Positions 1 through 7,575 are shown, numbered from the stretch's first letter. The stretch is DNA of 10,621 nucleotides from Trileptium ribeirensis (GCA_030248225.1 JASANE010028483.1:1-10621), one strand, 5' to 3'. A program made the numbers and translations. Notes: generated by a model not told the origin, from the sequence alone.

Positions 1-478
1 TTTAGCTGCGTACCCCTGGGTTGGTCTTTTGCAATGTCAGTTCACGCTCGTAAAAAGATGAGCGCGGATAAATTGCGATTTTCCCTTATATACGCATACA
101 CGATTTATGATGCAGCAACAAGCAGGCGCAGTTCGCGGTCTCCATTTTACGATTTAGCGTCGCATTTTGCTGACCAAGCACAAGTGAAAACACATTCTAC
201 CAATCGCGTTTTTTCTTGTATGCTATAATACACAAATAGAAAGCGAATATTTCTGTCTGATTTACAATGTCATTTGATCAGCTCGGACAGACGTGCGAAA
301 TGGACAAATGAACGCGAAGGCAAATTCCATTCGTACATGGCAGAGCCAATGTTCGTATTCACGAAAATGCTGGTACCAATGGCAAAAATGCGAATGCGAA
401 TATCTGCGTGAATCAATTCGATATATTGACAAAAGAACAACCTGTTTTTACGCATCTAATATGCACTTACGCATAATT
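1..478. other. No supported gene
   Basis: Short open frames of 61-67 codons occur on both strands and overlap one another, without splice or motif support. The first 200 bases are somewhat richer in G and C, and a TATATAAGG reads on the minus strand near 93-85, so a promoter or exon running off the left edge cannot be excluded. Confidence 0.35.
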
Positions 479-671
479 AGCCAGCGTTGTGTTTAGGGGT
501 CGAGCGTTATGACGTTAAAAAGAACTGCTTAAAGCTGATTTAAGAACAGCAATTCTGCGATTTGGCTTAGGCTTTATATATGGCTCATACAGGGACATTA
601 GCTTAAGCTAAAGATAAGCTCCTTTACTGAGTACGACATAGCTCTTCCACACCTAAATGTTATAATGATGG
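479..671. mobile_element. Decayed copy of the same MITE family, inverted orientation
   Basis: Read against the reverse complement of the intact MITE, this stretch aligns along nearly its whole length. Shared landmarks in the same order are TTTAGGGG near 492, GCGTTAT versus GACGTTAT, GGCTTAGGCTT near 562, ATGGCTCATA near 580, AGGGAC followed by TTAGC, and ACGACATAG near 633, ending in a degenerate terminal repeat CACCTAAATGTT near 649-660. The termini are eroded, the GC hairpin is missing and no target duplication is recognisable. It is therefore an old insertion, and its edges are accurate only to about 10 bases. Confidence 0.75.
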
Positions 672-878
672 ATAGTGTCAAGTCTTTTTACATATCGTAC
701 AACGTTTGATATACGCGTTCCGCTCGCAGGAACCGGGCAAGGGTTGCACAATTGTAGGCGGCGAATGTTAGTTATTGAGCTATGACAGAGCTGTTGCTCG
801 ATGTTGTATTCTTTATGGAAAGTTGCAAAGCAAGCCAATAACACAACACACGCAGTAACAAATACATAATACGATAGA
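653..878 (-). other. Orphan open frame with one transmembrane-like segment
   Basis: A minus-strand frame is open from 934 to its stop at 653 and contains no ATG. It includes the hydrophobic run Y-Y-V-F-V-T-A-C-V-V-L-L-A-C-F-A-T-F, followed by a charged tail. A stop lies directly upstream at 935-937, so it could only be used through an acceptor inside it. The only candidate before the hydrophobic run is GGCCAAG|TCTATC at 879/878, which has a poor pyrimidine tract. Its phase would match exon 1 of the EGF-like gene. I regard it as a possible but unproven alternative exon. Confidence 0.15.
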
Positions 879-1505
879 CTTGGCCAAAGCAACGCGATGT
901 TGTATGTGTTTGTGTCAATTGGCAGCGTTGGCAATCAACGGGTGAATTTTTACCGATTTCACACGGCCAGTTTTAAATTCAAAGCGTGCGAAGAAATGTT
1001 GAGTCAACTTAGCCTCAGTAATATTGTGTTTTTGCTAGAGAACTCCTTTTTTTAGTAAATTGACGTGGTTGAGTTTAGAATTTAGAACCGCACGTTATAT
1101 CACTTATTTGATTCTAAATCTAGTCCTTCTTCAACATTGTGGCCATTGTTTTGTGACAAAATGCATTTAAATCTCTTAAATCTACGGTAAATTTTTTCTA
1201 AATAGCAGTTCTACCAAAGTCCCTCAATCCAAGTGTCGTAGCCTATTGATAACTTTAATAAATTTTCTCCCTTAACGAGCTTAATTCATTGCATTTGGAG
1301 ACAACTAGCCATGCTGTTTTATATAATTTTAAAATTTAATGAAAATTAAAATTGTCATCAATACAGGCATGAAAAAGCGAAACAGTTTAATTATTTTGAA
1401 ACTATTTAGCCAGTATTTATAATATTTTGCGCATTATGTTGTTTTTTATAGCAGAGACGTCGAGCAAAAGATATTAGGTGCGGGGTATCCTCGCATTGTA
1501 AGAGG
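672..1505. other. Largely non-coding, downstream of the EGF-like gene
   Basis: Beyond the orphan frame ending at 653, this region is AT-rich with frequent stops. It would hold the 3' untranslated region of the EGF-like gene near its right end. A hairpin, GTCAGCT/AGCTGAC around 10 bases at 1505-1528, overlaps the proposed stop codon. Confidence 0.45.
1386..1391 (-). terminator. Possible polyadenylation signal ATTAAA for the EGF-like gene
   Basis: ATTAAA reads on the minus strand about 115 bases past the proposed stop codon. No AATAAA is present nearby. In a region this AT-rich the hexamer is expected by chance, so the assignment is weak. Confidence 0.2.
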
Positions 1506-1577
1506 TCAGCTCAACGTATCAAGCTGACAGTTGAATGTTGGGAAGTTTTTTTGCAGCTGTATGCTACGGCACACCGG
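1506..1577 (-). CDS. Probable last exon of the secreted EGF-like protein
   Basis: On the minus strand the sequence CTGTTCCTCTTTTTCAG is an excellent acceptor, ending at 1578. Reading in phase 0 from exon 2 gives 23 codons, beginning P-V-C-R-S-I and ending L-D-T-L-S, then TGA at 1508-1506. It would add Cys402 and Cys416 and bring the whole product to about 422 residues, with no transmembrane segment and no GPI-type tail. Support is the acceptor quality, the matching phase and a stop after a short open stretch. The encoded residues match no motif I know, so the exon is less certain than the first two. A further exon, or termination inside intron 2, are alternatives. An ATTAAA on the minus strand about 115 bases beyond the stop could serve for polyadenylation. 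Confidence 0.5.
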   Translation of the reverse strand, partial: PVCRSIQLQKNFPTFNCQLDTLS

Positions 1578-2080
1578 CTGAAAAAGAGGAACAGCGTTCT
1601 GGCTGATGGCGCAAATTGATTTGCGCAAAGTCTCCTAATCTAACTTATGTTGGCAAGTAATAAGTTAAGATATACATACATTTACTATATGTTTCTTGAC
1701 CATAACAGGTTTGCCACTGGACATGGTAAGAATTAAAAATAAGATATTTTCCCGCATAAGTAGAAAATCACCTAGATTTAATATCGCGAAGACAATGTGT
1801 TATTGGAAAATTTAGTGTTATAGGTATGGTTATAGTATCATCGTTTCTACCAGACACGAAATTTTCAACTTCATGTTACCCTTTTGAAGGTAACAGTCGG
1901 GTAGTGATAACAAACACCAGTAGCTAAGCAATTGCTATAAAAAGTAGCTTTTGGTTCAAAAGTTAGTGAAGTTTTATGAGTAAACTTATTTTTAAGTTTT
2001 GTAGCCGCGATATTTACGCCAAACCGTTTAATAATCTTAAGCCTAATATGTTCTGATTTAGGTGCAAAAATTTATCTTAC
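1578..2080 (-). other. Intron 2 of the EGF-like gene (probable)
   Basis: The interval lies between the strong donor GTAAGA of exon 2 and the acceptor TTTTTCAG of the putative last exon. It includes a near-perfect palindrome at 1609-1626, with two 8-base arms of GCGCAAAT around TG, close to the acceptor. No other coding stretch is evident. Its extent depends on exon 3 being real. Confidence 0.5.
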
Positions 2081-2300
2081 CGGAAATATAACAGCACAAT
2101 GGCCATTCAATCTACTATGAGATACACGAGCACCAGACGTCGACGCCGCGGCTTGAAGGTCAATTTCACACGAACGACCAACATATCGCTCTGAGTCGCG
2201 ACATTCACATCGTTGAGTTCCGTTGACAACGACCACTTGACCGCCGTTGTAACATTGGAGCTTTTCACAAAAACGACCTGACCAAGGCCAAAGACAATGT
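2081..2300 (-). CDS. Exon 2 of the secreted EGF-like protein: completes module 3, all of module 4
   Basis: The acceptor CCCGAAATTTCAG|ACATTG gives an exon whose first base completes the codon AG|A (Arg326) left open by exon 1. The reading frame then continues H-C-L-W-P-W-S-G-R-F-C-E, closing the module begun at Cys314. The next module is C342-Y-N-G-G, then C357-E-C359 and C370, with a sequon at N352. That both halves of a cysteine module meet in frame is the main proof of the join. The module form is C-x-N-G-G ... C-x(1,2)-C ... G-x-x-C, lacking one of the usual EGF cysteines, as in variants common in nematode extracellular proteins. Residues 371-399 are a less structured tail with Cys394. 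The exon ends at CCG|GTAAGA, a strong donor, in phase 0. If that donor is ignored, the frame adds Val-Arg and stops at 2072. Confidence 0.8.
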
Positions 2301-3401
2301 CTGAAATTTCGGGTATATATAACAAACAAAATATTATATATGTTTTATGAAACTTCACATATAATAATTAAATTATTACATAATATTTTCCATAGTTTCA
2401 GATATAACTATTAATTTATTATATATAATTTCTGGAATTTTAGATATAATTAATTTATTATATATCTTATACAATATCTAATATTATACATAATACTAAA
2501 TATATATTATTGTATATTAAGTAAGATAATAAGGTATTGTCAATTTAGATATATTAGATTTCTTGCGATATGATGCTTTTCCAATTTCGTTGCTTTCCAT
2601 GCATAAACAGTTTTCACTAGTAATTAAAGTTTTCAGCAAGCTGTTGTTTTAAGAAACCTTATCCGTAAATTTCGTTAATGACTTTCCAGTCATTTCGAAC
2701 AACGCAATTATTGTATTTTCAGTGTAAGGCAACGAAACTAAATTTTTCACCTCTTTGTTAAAATTATATAAATAACTACGTTGATTGAATTTGGCCTCAG
2801 TCAAACCCAGCCTCTTATAATTGTCCAAGAAGCATATCTCTACGATAACAGCTAGGCTAAAATTCTAGCTTAGGCTCTATTCTTAGCGAATACAAAAAAC
2901 AATTTCGCGATAATTCACAAGTGCAAACTACTCAATGGCTGTGCCACAGATCGAACCTGAAAGTATATACCTGACATAAGAACAAAAGTAGAATTGTTAA
3001 AACATAGTATAGCCAAGATTGCGTAACAGATTTCCTTTGTTAAAAATAAGTTATTACAGCCGGGTGTTTTGTTTTCGAACTGTCTAAATCTACACTGAAA
3101 GTTACAGTCTTAATTGAGCTAAAACAAATTGTCTATTTATTGCTGCAACATGCATGTCTTTGCTTCAGAGTAAAACAAATTATCACAGTTTTTCCGAGTG
3201 CAATTGAATGTTACAGTATGCACATTGACTGCTGCTTTTATTAGCACTGCTACACCACTAGCAAGCACCTATTGATTGTTTTCGGCTAATACACATATAA
3301 TTTTTCGTAAGTACGCATATTTTTGTAGACACATATATATTAATTCACACATGGACTTAAGAAAAAAGGGGTGATATTAAACGAAACAAATGAACACCTA
3401 C
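2301..3401 (-). other. Intron 1 of the EGF-like gene, with an AT-only stretch
   Basis: The intron runs from GTAGGT to ATTTCAG and is about 1.1 kb long. Its 3' part, roughly 2325-2530, is almost pure A and T. It contains a direct repeat of a segment starting AGATATAA and ending TTATTATATAT, at about 2399 and again at about 2443. I see no exon-like cysteine-rich or otherwise coding segment between the two exons. Confidence 0.7.
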
Positions 3402-4378
3402 CTGCATTTTCCTTCGTGAGATACTCCGCCGTTACTACATCGTGCATGCTCACAGTGAACGCCATACTGTCTATTCGGGTATTTGCATTTACACGTTCCG
3501 TTTGACATTAACGTCGAGCTGCCCAAACATAGCTTGCGTTGACAACATTGACCCCGATAGTATCGCGAGCATTCACAAATAAATCGATAAGCCGTATCGT
3601 TGCTTTGAAGACTTCCGCCGTTTCGGCAACTCGCCAATTCCGCACAATGACCGCCGGTTTCAGCGAAACACTTCGACTGACAATGGCACCCGCCACAGAT
3701 AGAAACCGTAACTAATCCAGACGAATTGTCTTCATCATTTTGCTGCATTTCAGTAGATGAATTTTGATTGTCAACCTGATCGCGAGATAGTTTAGGCGAG
3801 CGACGTAGTAATCGAGTATTTGATTTGATATTGGTTTTTGCCGAATTCGCCGTTGTCGTTGCATAATCAACGTCATCTGACCAGATATCGTCAATAAATA
3901 CCCGTGAATCTTCTTTAGAGTCTTCAGTAACGAACATGTACGTTCCAACATGGCTGTTTCCAAGTTTACTTTCTCCATATTTATTATGCGAATTTAGGCT
4001 CTTCAAAGCAATATTTTTTCGATCCGTTACTAGTTCCTCGATATCTCCAGACAATTCGTCGTAATCGATGTCATCTCTGTCGCTAGGCTTTGATTCAACG
4101 AATAATTTTCTGTTTATTCCTTTCGCATTCCTTCTTTGATTTGACTTGAATATGATAGGCTGCTTAATAGCAGGAATTGGGCTTGCTTTAGAACCATCTC
4201 GAGAAGGCGGCAAAATCTCAGGACCAAATACTACTGGAAATTCGTGTTCACCATTTTTCTTAAGAGAACCATTTTTGTCTGACATCTTTTCAACAGGAAA
4301 TGCTGATTCTACCAGTATTTTAGTCATTAAAACTAATACAAACAGACTGAGTATAGTTTTCTTGTGGCCAGCTGCCAT
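3402..4378 (-). CDS. Exon 1 of a secreted EGF-like protein: signal peptide, acidic region, first EGF-like modules
   Basis: This 325-codon open exon begins at an ATG with A at -3 and G at +4, a favourable context. Residues 8-26 form a hydrophobic signal peptide, with cleavage probably near Ala26. Residues 27-225 are polar and acidic with no cysteine. They include Tyr106 in an Asp/Glu cluster, a Ser110-Gly111 pair among acids, and a basic site R-L-L-R-R at 189-193 that could be cut by a furin-like protease. From Cys228 the protein becomes cysteine-rich: C-G-G-C-H-C-Q-S-K-C, then modules starting at Cys251 (C-R-N-G-G), Cys284 and Cys314 (C-S-N-G-G). N-glycosylation sequons occur at about 36, 206, 218, 260 and 293. 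The open frame reaches a TAG just after the exon, but CAG|GTAGGT at 3402/3401 is a strong donor placed in the middle of a module. The exon therefore ends in phase 2. The family is clear but I do not recognise an orthologue. Confidence 0.85.
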
Positions 4379-4673
4379 AGTTCAAAAATTAGAAATAATT
4401 AGTGAATAGAAATTATGTCAATAAGGTTGTTAATATTTGAATTGATAATGTAGAATGCATTAAATAACTTAAAATATAAATATGTGCGTATAGGTGTAGT
4501 TTTCCATAAAATGATGACAAAATCACTGCAAATTTGAGGTTGATATACTTATTATGATTTCAATTTTTCACTATTTGTAAGAAAATAATGTTTTTATGTA
4601 TTTATTGATGCGTTTTAGCTCTCAGACTGTGGCAGGACCCAGTCGCTCTTCTGGAACGCTTTTAACCGCTGTC

Positions 4674-4702
4674 TTACGTAACTTACGTACGTACCTTACG
4701 TA
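4674..4702 (-). promoter_or_regulatory. Cluster of TTACGTA motifs upstream of the EGF-like gene
   Basis: Three TTACGTA copies begin at 4674, 4683 and 4696, with an extra overlapping TACGTAC between the last two. The first is the palindrome TTACGTAA, the known consensus of PAR/E4BP4 (CES-2-like) bZIP factors. The cluster lies about 300 bases upstream of the start codon, a plausible place for a promoter-proximal element. The transcription start is not visible, so a regulatory role is inference. Confidence 0.3.
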
Positions 4703-4711
4703 TATACCAAC

Positions 4712-4794
4712 GTCGCAGACCATTGTAGTTGAGATAATAGAAGCGTTTTCTGTCGTTTGCCTGCGACGGGATAAGTCTCCAGCAACAGGAGACT
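4712..4794. repeat. Two inverted repeats upstream of the EGF-like gene
   Basis: GTCGCAG at 4712-4718 pairs with CTGCGAC at 4761-4767. Just beyond it, AGTCTCC at 4774-4780 pairs with GGAGACT at 4788-4794 around a 7-base loop. The stretch has more G and C than its surroundings. It could form two hairpins in DNA or RNA. No known RNA family is recognised. Confidence 0.4.
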
Positions 4795-5120
4795 GACATG
4801 TTAGAATCGAACTAGAACGAATAAAAATGAAAATAACTGTAACTTTTAGCCCAACTCACAGCACAAACAAGTATATCATGCTGGAACGAGTACATTCAGC
4901 TAGAATTTGCAGTATAAGTATTTAACTGCGGAACGCTGAAATATTGGTTTTTACGCGGTGGATAGTAGTGTTTACATTTCATATAAGTAGCATTTACTGG
5001 TCAGTGAACTGGATACAAGTACGATTTCAAAGCAAATGTTTCATTCAAAAATAGATATATCATAACTAGTTATAAGAGACGAAAATTTCTTTCAGCTGAG
5101 CCTAAGAGGTAACAACTCTT

Positions 5121-5253
5121 CAAAGGCGTAGCAAGTTGCTCAAAAGTGGTGGGGGACGCTTACTGGCACTGCTTATCTTTTTCACGACATTTATGTTTAC
5201 CCCCAGAAAATTGGTCAGGCTGCCCCCGCGTGTCCGATTTGCGACGCACTTTA
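5121..5253. mobile_element. Possible short hAT-like MITE
   Basis: The left end, CAAAGGCGTAGCAAG at 5121-5135, resembles the CA...GGCGTAGC termini of hAT-type elements in many invertebrates. The right end, TTTGCGACGCACTTTA at 5238-5253, matches its reverse complement at most positions with one extra base. The interior has G-runs on one side (GTGGGGG) and C-runs on the other (ACCCCC, GCCCCC), also typical. I find no matching 8-bp duplication outside, so this may be decayed or only partial. An overlapping minus-strand open frame (5470-5120) is probably non-genic. Confidence 0.4.
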
Positions 5254-5420
5254 TACCTTGGAATTTACTATTAAAAGCAAAGATATAAAAACGAAATATA
5301 TAAGAAACTACAATATTATACAGCCAACCTAACAGGATATTTGGAAACATTCGCTTCGTACAAATAAAGGAATTTAGGCATTTATCACAGTTTGGATTAC
5401 CCAAACCCCGGTAACTGCAA

Positions 5421-5428
5421 CCATTTAT
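5421..5428. repeat. Target-site duplication, left copy
   Basis: CCATTTAT directly abuts the left inverted repeat of the MITE and is repeated exactly at its right end. Confidence 0.85.
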
Positions 5429-5644
5429 GGCCCATGTCAACTTTAGGGGCCAAAGGATAATGCATGTCATGTCGTTCTCGATATAATAAGCCTAAGCCTT
5501 AGTCTTAGCCTAAGCTAAGGTCCCTATATGAGCCATGTACTAAGCCTAAGCCTAAATCGGGGGGATGCCGCCCCCCGAAGCCCCGCTCTGAGCTGTTCTT
5601 TTTTCTAAAGTTATAACGTCCGGCCCCTAAAGTTGACATGGGCC
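5429..5644. mobile_element. Non-autonomous DNA transposon (MITE), intact, 216 bp
   Basis: The ends are perfect 23-bp inverted repeats, 5429-5451 and 5622-5644, each starting GGCCCATGTC when read inward. They are flanked by a perfect 8-bp direct repeat, CCATTTAT, at 5421-5428 and 5645-5652, which is a target-site duplication. The interior has no coding capacity. It holds short runs of TAAGCC and a hairpin, CGGGGGG/CCCCCCG around 6 bases at 5558-5577. An 8-bp duplication fits the hAT, P or Merlin superfamilies. The GG start of the terminus fits Merlin better than hAT, whose ends usually begin CA, but this is inference. The intact ends and duplication suggest fairly recent insertion. Confidence 0.9.
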
Positions 5645-5652
5645 CCATTTAT
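5645..5652. repeat. Target-site duplication, right copy
   Basis: CCATTTAT directly abuts the right inverted repeat of the MITE and matches the left copy base for base. Confidence 0.85.
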
Positions 5653-6607
5653 TATCTGTCCGTTTTCCGAAAATTTGGCAGCTGTATTTAGCAAATATTT
5701 CTGCAACGTTGGCGTTTGATAAATACTAAATGCAGGCACTGCATGAAGCATCTGCTGTATATGCAATAGATACCGCGCAAATACAATCGTTTTCATAGTA
5801 TTAAAAATCTCAAAAAACAGATACCATCAGGCTATTTTTTGCTGAGCAACATAACTGAAAATGATGAAATCCGTCCATTTTGTAGCTAAAAAAATACCCG
5901 TTCTCAATCTACTACATCCCAATATATCCAATGAGCTTTAAGCAATAAAATTATTTTCACCAAACTACTCATGCAAAGTCTAGAAAATATTAAATTTTTG
6001 AAAATTTTATTGATTTTGACACATAGTTCGAGAATGTCTGGTGCGATAAAAGTTGGACGACATGGCCAAAATTTCCCATTTGATTTGATCTTATTAGTAT
6101 TTAGATGGCAAATATTTGGATCACCGAAAACACATATCCTGTCCAGTTTGATTCTATTACGCGTCGAACCAAAAATCATGAAAAGGCTTTCAACCTATTG
6201 ATGAGTTATACGTGGCAAAGACAAGCAAAAATATATTTTTGCTTTGTTAACCATTATTAGACAATTAATTTTGATTGGATATAGGAAATCTCAATTTCTA
6301 ATTTTGAACACGTAAGATGATATCTTGTTTAAAATAATATTTATCACGACTGATGAATTTCGGCTTACAACTGTCTATAATTTGGACGATCATATGAGTA
6401 GCATTGTCTTTTAGAACAAAAACCCGAAAGCAAGTTTTACCAAACTATAGTTTGGTATTACCTATGGTAAAGTTAAAGAAAATTGCAGTTTAACTAAGCA
6501 TATACAGACTGTGTGAGAATTCACTCGCTCCACCCATTCTCCACACATGAAACTACGTTAAAATTCATTCCCTACTTCGCACTAACTTTAAAGATTGCGT
6601 TACTACT
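5653..6607. other. Non-coding region, one ambiguous overlapping ORF pair
   Basis: Most of this stretch shows no gene. Between about 5904 and 6201 both strands are open for 75-90 codons at once: minus 6179-5904 and plus 5971-6201. Neither product resembles a family I know and neither has a persuasive splice frame. It may be a transposon remnant or chance. Confidence 0.4.
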
Positions 6608-6732
6608 AGTTGCACCAATCTGTAAGTTGATGTCTCGCCAGTTCCACCATATTGTAAATGGTGTCATCGCAGCTACACCAGTTTGCTGATTGTATCTTGC
6701 TAGTTGGATTTGTTCGTTCTGTGACCGTGTCG
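6608..6732. repeat. Degenerate 31-bp tandem repeat, about four units
   Basis: Units begin at 6608 (AGTTGCACCA), 6640 (AGTTCCACCA), 6671 (AGCTACACCA) and 6702 (AGTTGGATTT). Spacing is 31-32 bases. The later part of each unit tends to read TGTAAATTGTGTCTCGC-like. The last unit is poorest. The period is not a multiple of three and there is no open frame, so this looks like an ageing minisatellite rather than a protein repeat. Confidence 0.5.
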
Positions 6733-7404
6733 ATCACACCTCCTTGATTTTGCTTTTAACGGTGTCGGGGATATTATGTGATTAATAAAACCAAGTCTAT
6801 CACACACTGTATAATAACTTTAATGTTGAATTTCTTTGTAGTCATGACTAAAACTAGTTTCATGTTAGTTAAGATTTTGATAACGCTATCTGTAGACATA
6901 TATCATGCACAATACACCTTCAGTTCATGAATGTATGGTGGCCGTGATATGGGCTAGTAACGCCTTCAGGTTTTGTTACATGGTGTGGCTTTCAGTGATA
7001 CCGTCTACAACAGTACAGTGGTCAGTGCATGGGGATAATAGTCCAAATTATGACGACATTATAACCTGAATGCGGGGTTATAACTAGTAAGTAAAGGTCT
7101 TTCATGTAAGCCAAATTTCACCAGAGAATTTATTTAGGAAACAACGAAATACCGAATCTCACGCAATCATTCGTTATTGAATTCAATGGTATACAATTCT
7201 TTCGGCAAGATAGATTAGTCCATTACAGAGTATTGGCGGCCATAATAACTTATGCAATAATTATAACTTAGAGCCGCCTTTTGTATTCATTTATCCTTCA
7301 ATGGGGTTGGGTCTCGGGTCTCGATAGGAGCTTTGTGTATCTCTAGTAAATAACAACTTAAAAAACCGCGCTATATTCGACCATATTTATATGTGAGACA
7401 CAGA
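6733..7404. other. No gene seen
   Basis: The region has stops in all frames. The only structure is an inverted pair, GGCGGC at 7235-7240 and GCCGCC at 7273-7278, enclosing two copies of ATAACTTA. A patch near 6930-7060 is richer in G and C but gives only very short open frames. Confidence 0.5.
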
Positions 7405-7575
7405 CAACGGCGCTTTCAATGCTTCGAGGGATTCGGAGGTGGGTCAAATGCCGCGAGGGTGACTTTGACTTAACTTACTCCCAACGATCCTTTAAGAGCT
7501 ATTGCGAATTACTGGATCAAACGAAAATGTTTTTACAGAGAGATCTTATTAAAAAATTTTCAGGTCCCAAGGCAG
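7405..7575 (+). CDS. Candidate internal or first exon, unidentified protein
   Basis: A plus-strand frame is open from about 7364 to a TAG at 7596, with an ATG at 7419 and 59 codons from there. The translation begins M-L-R-G-I-R-R-W-V-K-C and contains S-F-K-S-Y-C-E-L-L-D-Q. It is charged and helical-looking. GGCAG|GTAATT at 7575/7576 is a strong donor in phase 1, and an AG at 7403-7404 could be an acceptor. G+C content rises visibly against the flanks. The helix with a C-E-L-L-D motif is vaguely like the intracellular loop of gustatory-type receptors, but that is too weak for a name. I could not find the next exon, because nearby acceptors run into stops. Confidence 0.35.

Larger units (their letters stand above)
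4379..5120. other. Upstream region of the EGF-like gene, no coding sequence seen
   Basis: Apart from the motif cluster and hairpins listed separately, this region is AT-rich and full of stops in every frame. No clear TATA box is placed to explain the start codon at 4378. On the minus strand there is no AG within about 90 bases before that ATG, so the 5' untranslated region is at least that long or is transcribed unspliced. Confidence 0.5.

Noticed and set aside
85..93. TATA box (TATATAAGG, minus strand)
   Set aside because: A good match in isolation, but no start codon or exon follows within the window; too weak to annotate.
34..228. Plus-strand open frame of 64 codons at the left edge
   Set aside because: No recognisable domain, no splice support, and it is near the length expected by chance; kept only as a possible off-edge signal.
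270..496. Overlapping open frames on both strands (minus 455-270, plus 293-496)
   Set aside because: They overlap each other, have low-information composition, and the plus frame runs into the decayed MITE.
1436..1620. Plus-strand exon after TTTTTTATAGCAG or TTTTTTGCAG
   Set aside because: The plus frames are at most about 20 codons, while the same bases give a better splice-supported exon on the minus strand.
2107..2358. Minus-strand 83-codon frame overlapping exon 2
   Set aside because: It is a different frame from the module-bearing one, lacks cysteines and crosses the acceptor site.
2843..2890. Third MITE fragment around AGCTTAGGCT
   Set aside because: Only one short motif is shared with the MITE family, and the ordered landmarks are missing.
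3508..3978. Minus-strand frames 3696-3508 and 3978-3712
   Set aside because: They are alternative-frame shadows of exon 1, whose own frame carries the cysteine modules.
4146..4409. Plus-strand frame opposite the signal-peptide region
   Set aside because: Antisense shadow of exon 1.
4799..4825. tRNA-like B box (GTTCGATTC on the minus strand)
   Set aside because: The flanks do not form a T-arm, and no anticodon or D-arm is found at the proper distance.
5120..5470. Minus-strand frame of 116 codons
   Set aside because: It overlaps the hAT-like element and the left end of the MITE, so it is most likely open by chance over repeat sequence.
5611..5796. Minus-strand frame of 61 codons
   Set aside because: Its C-terminal codons lie within the MITE terminal repeat, and no other support exists.
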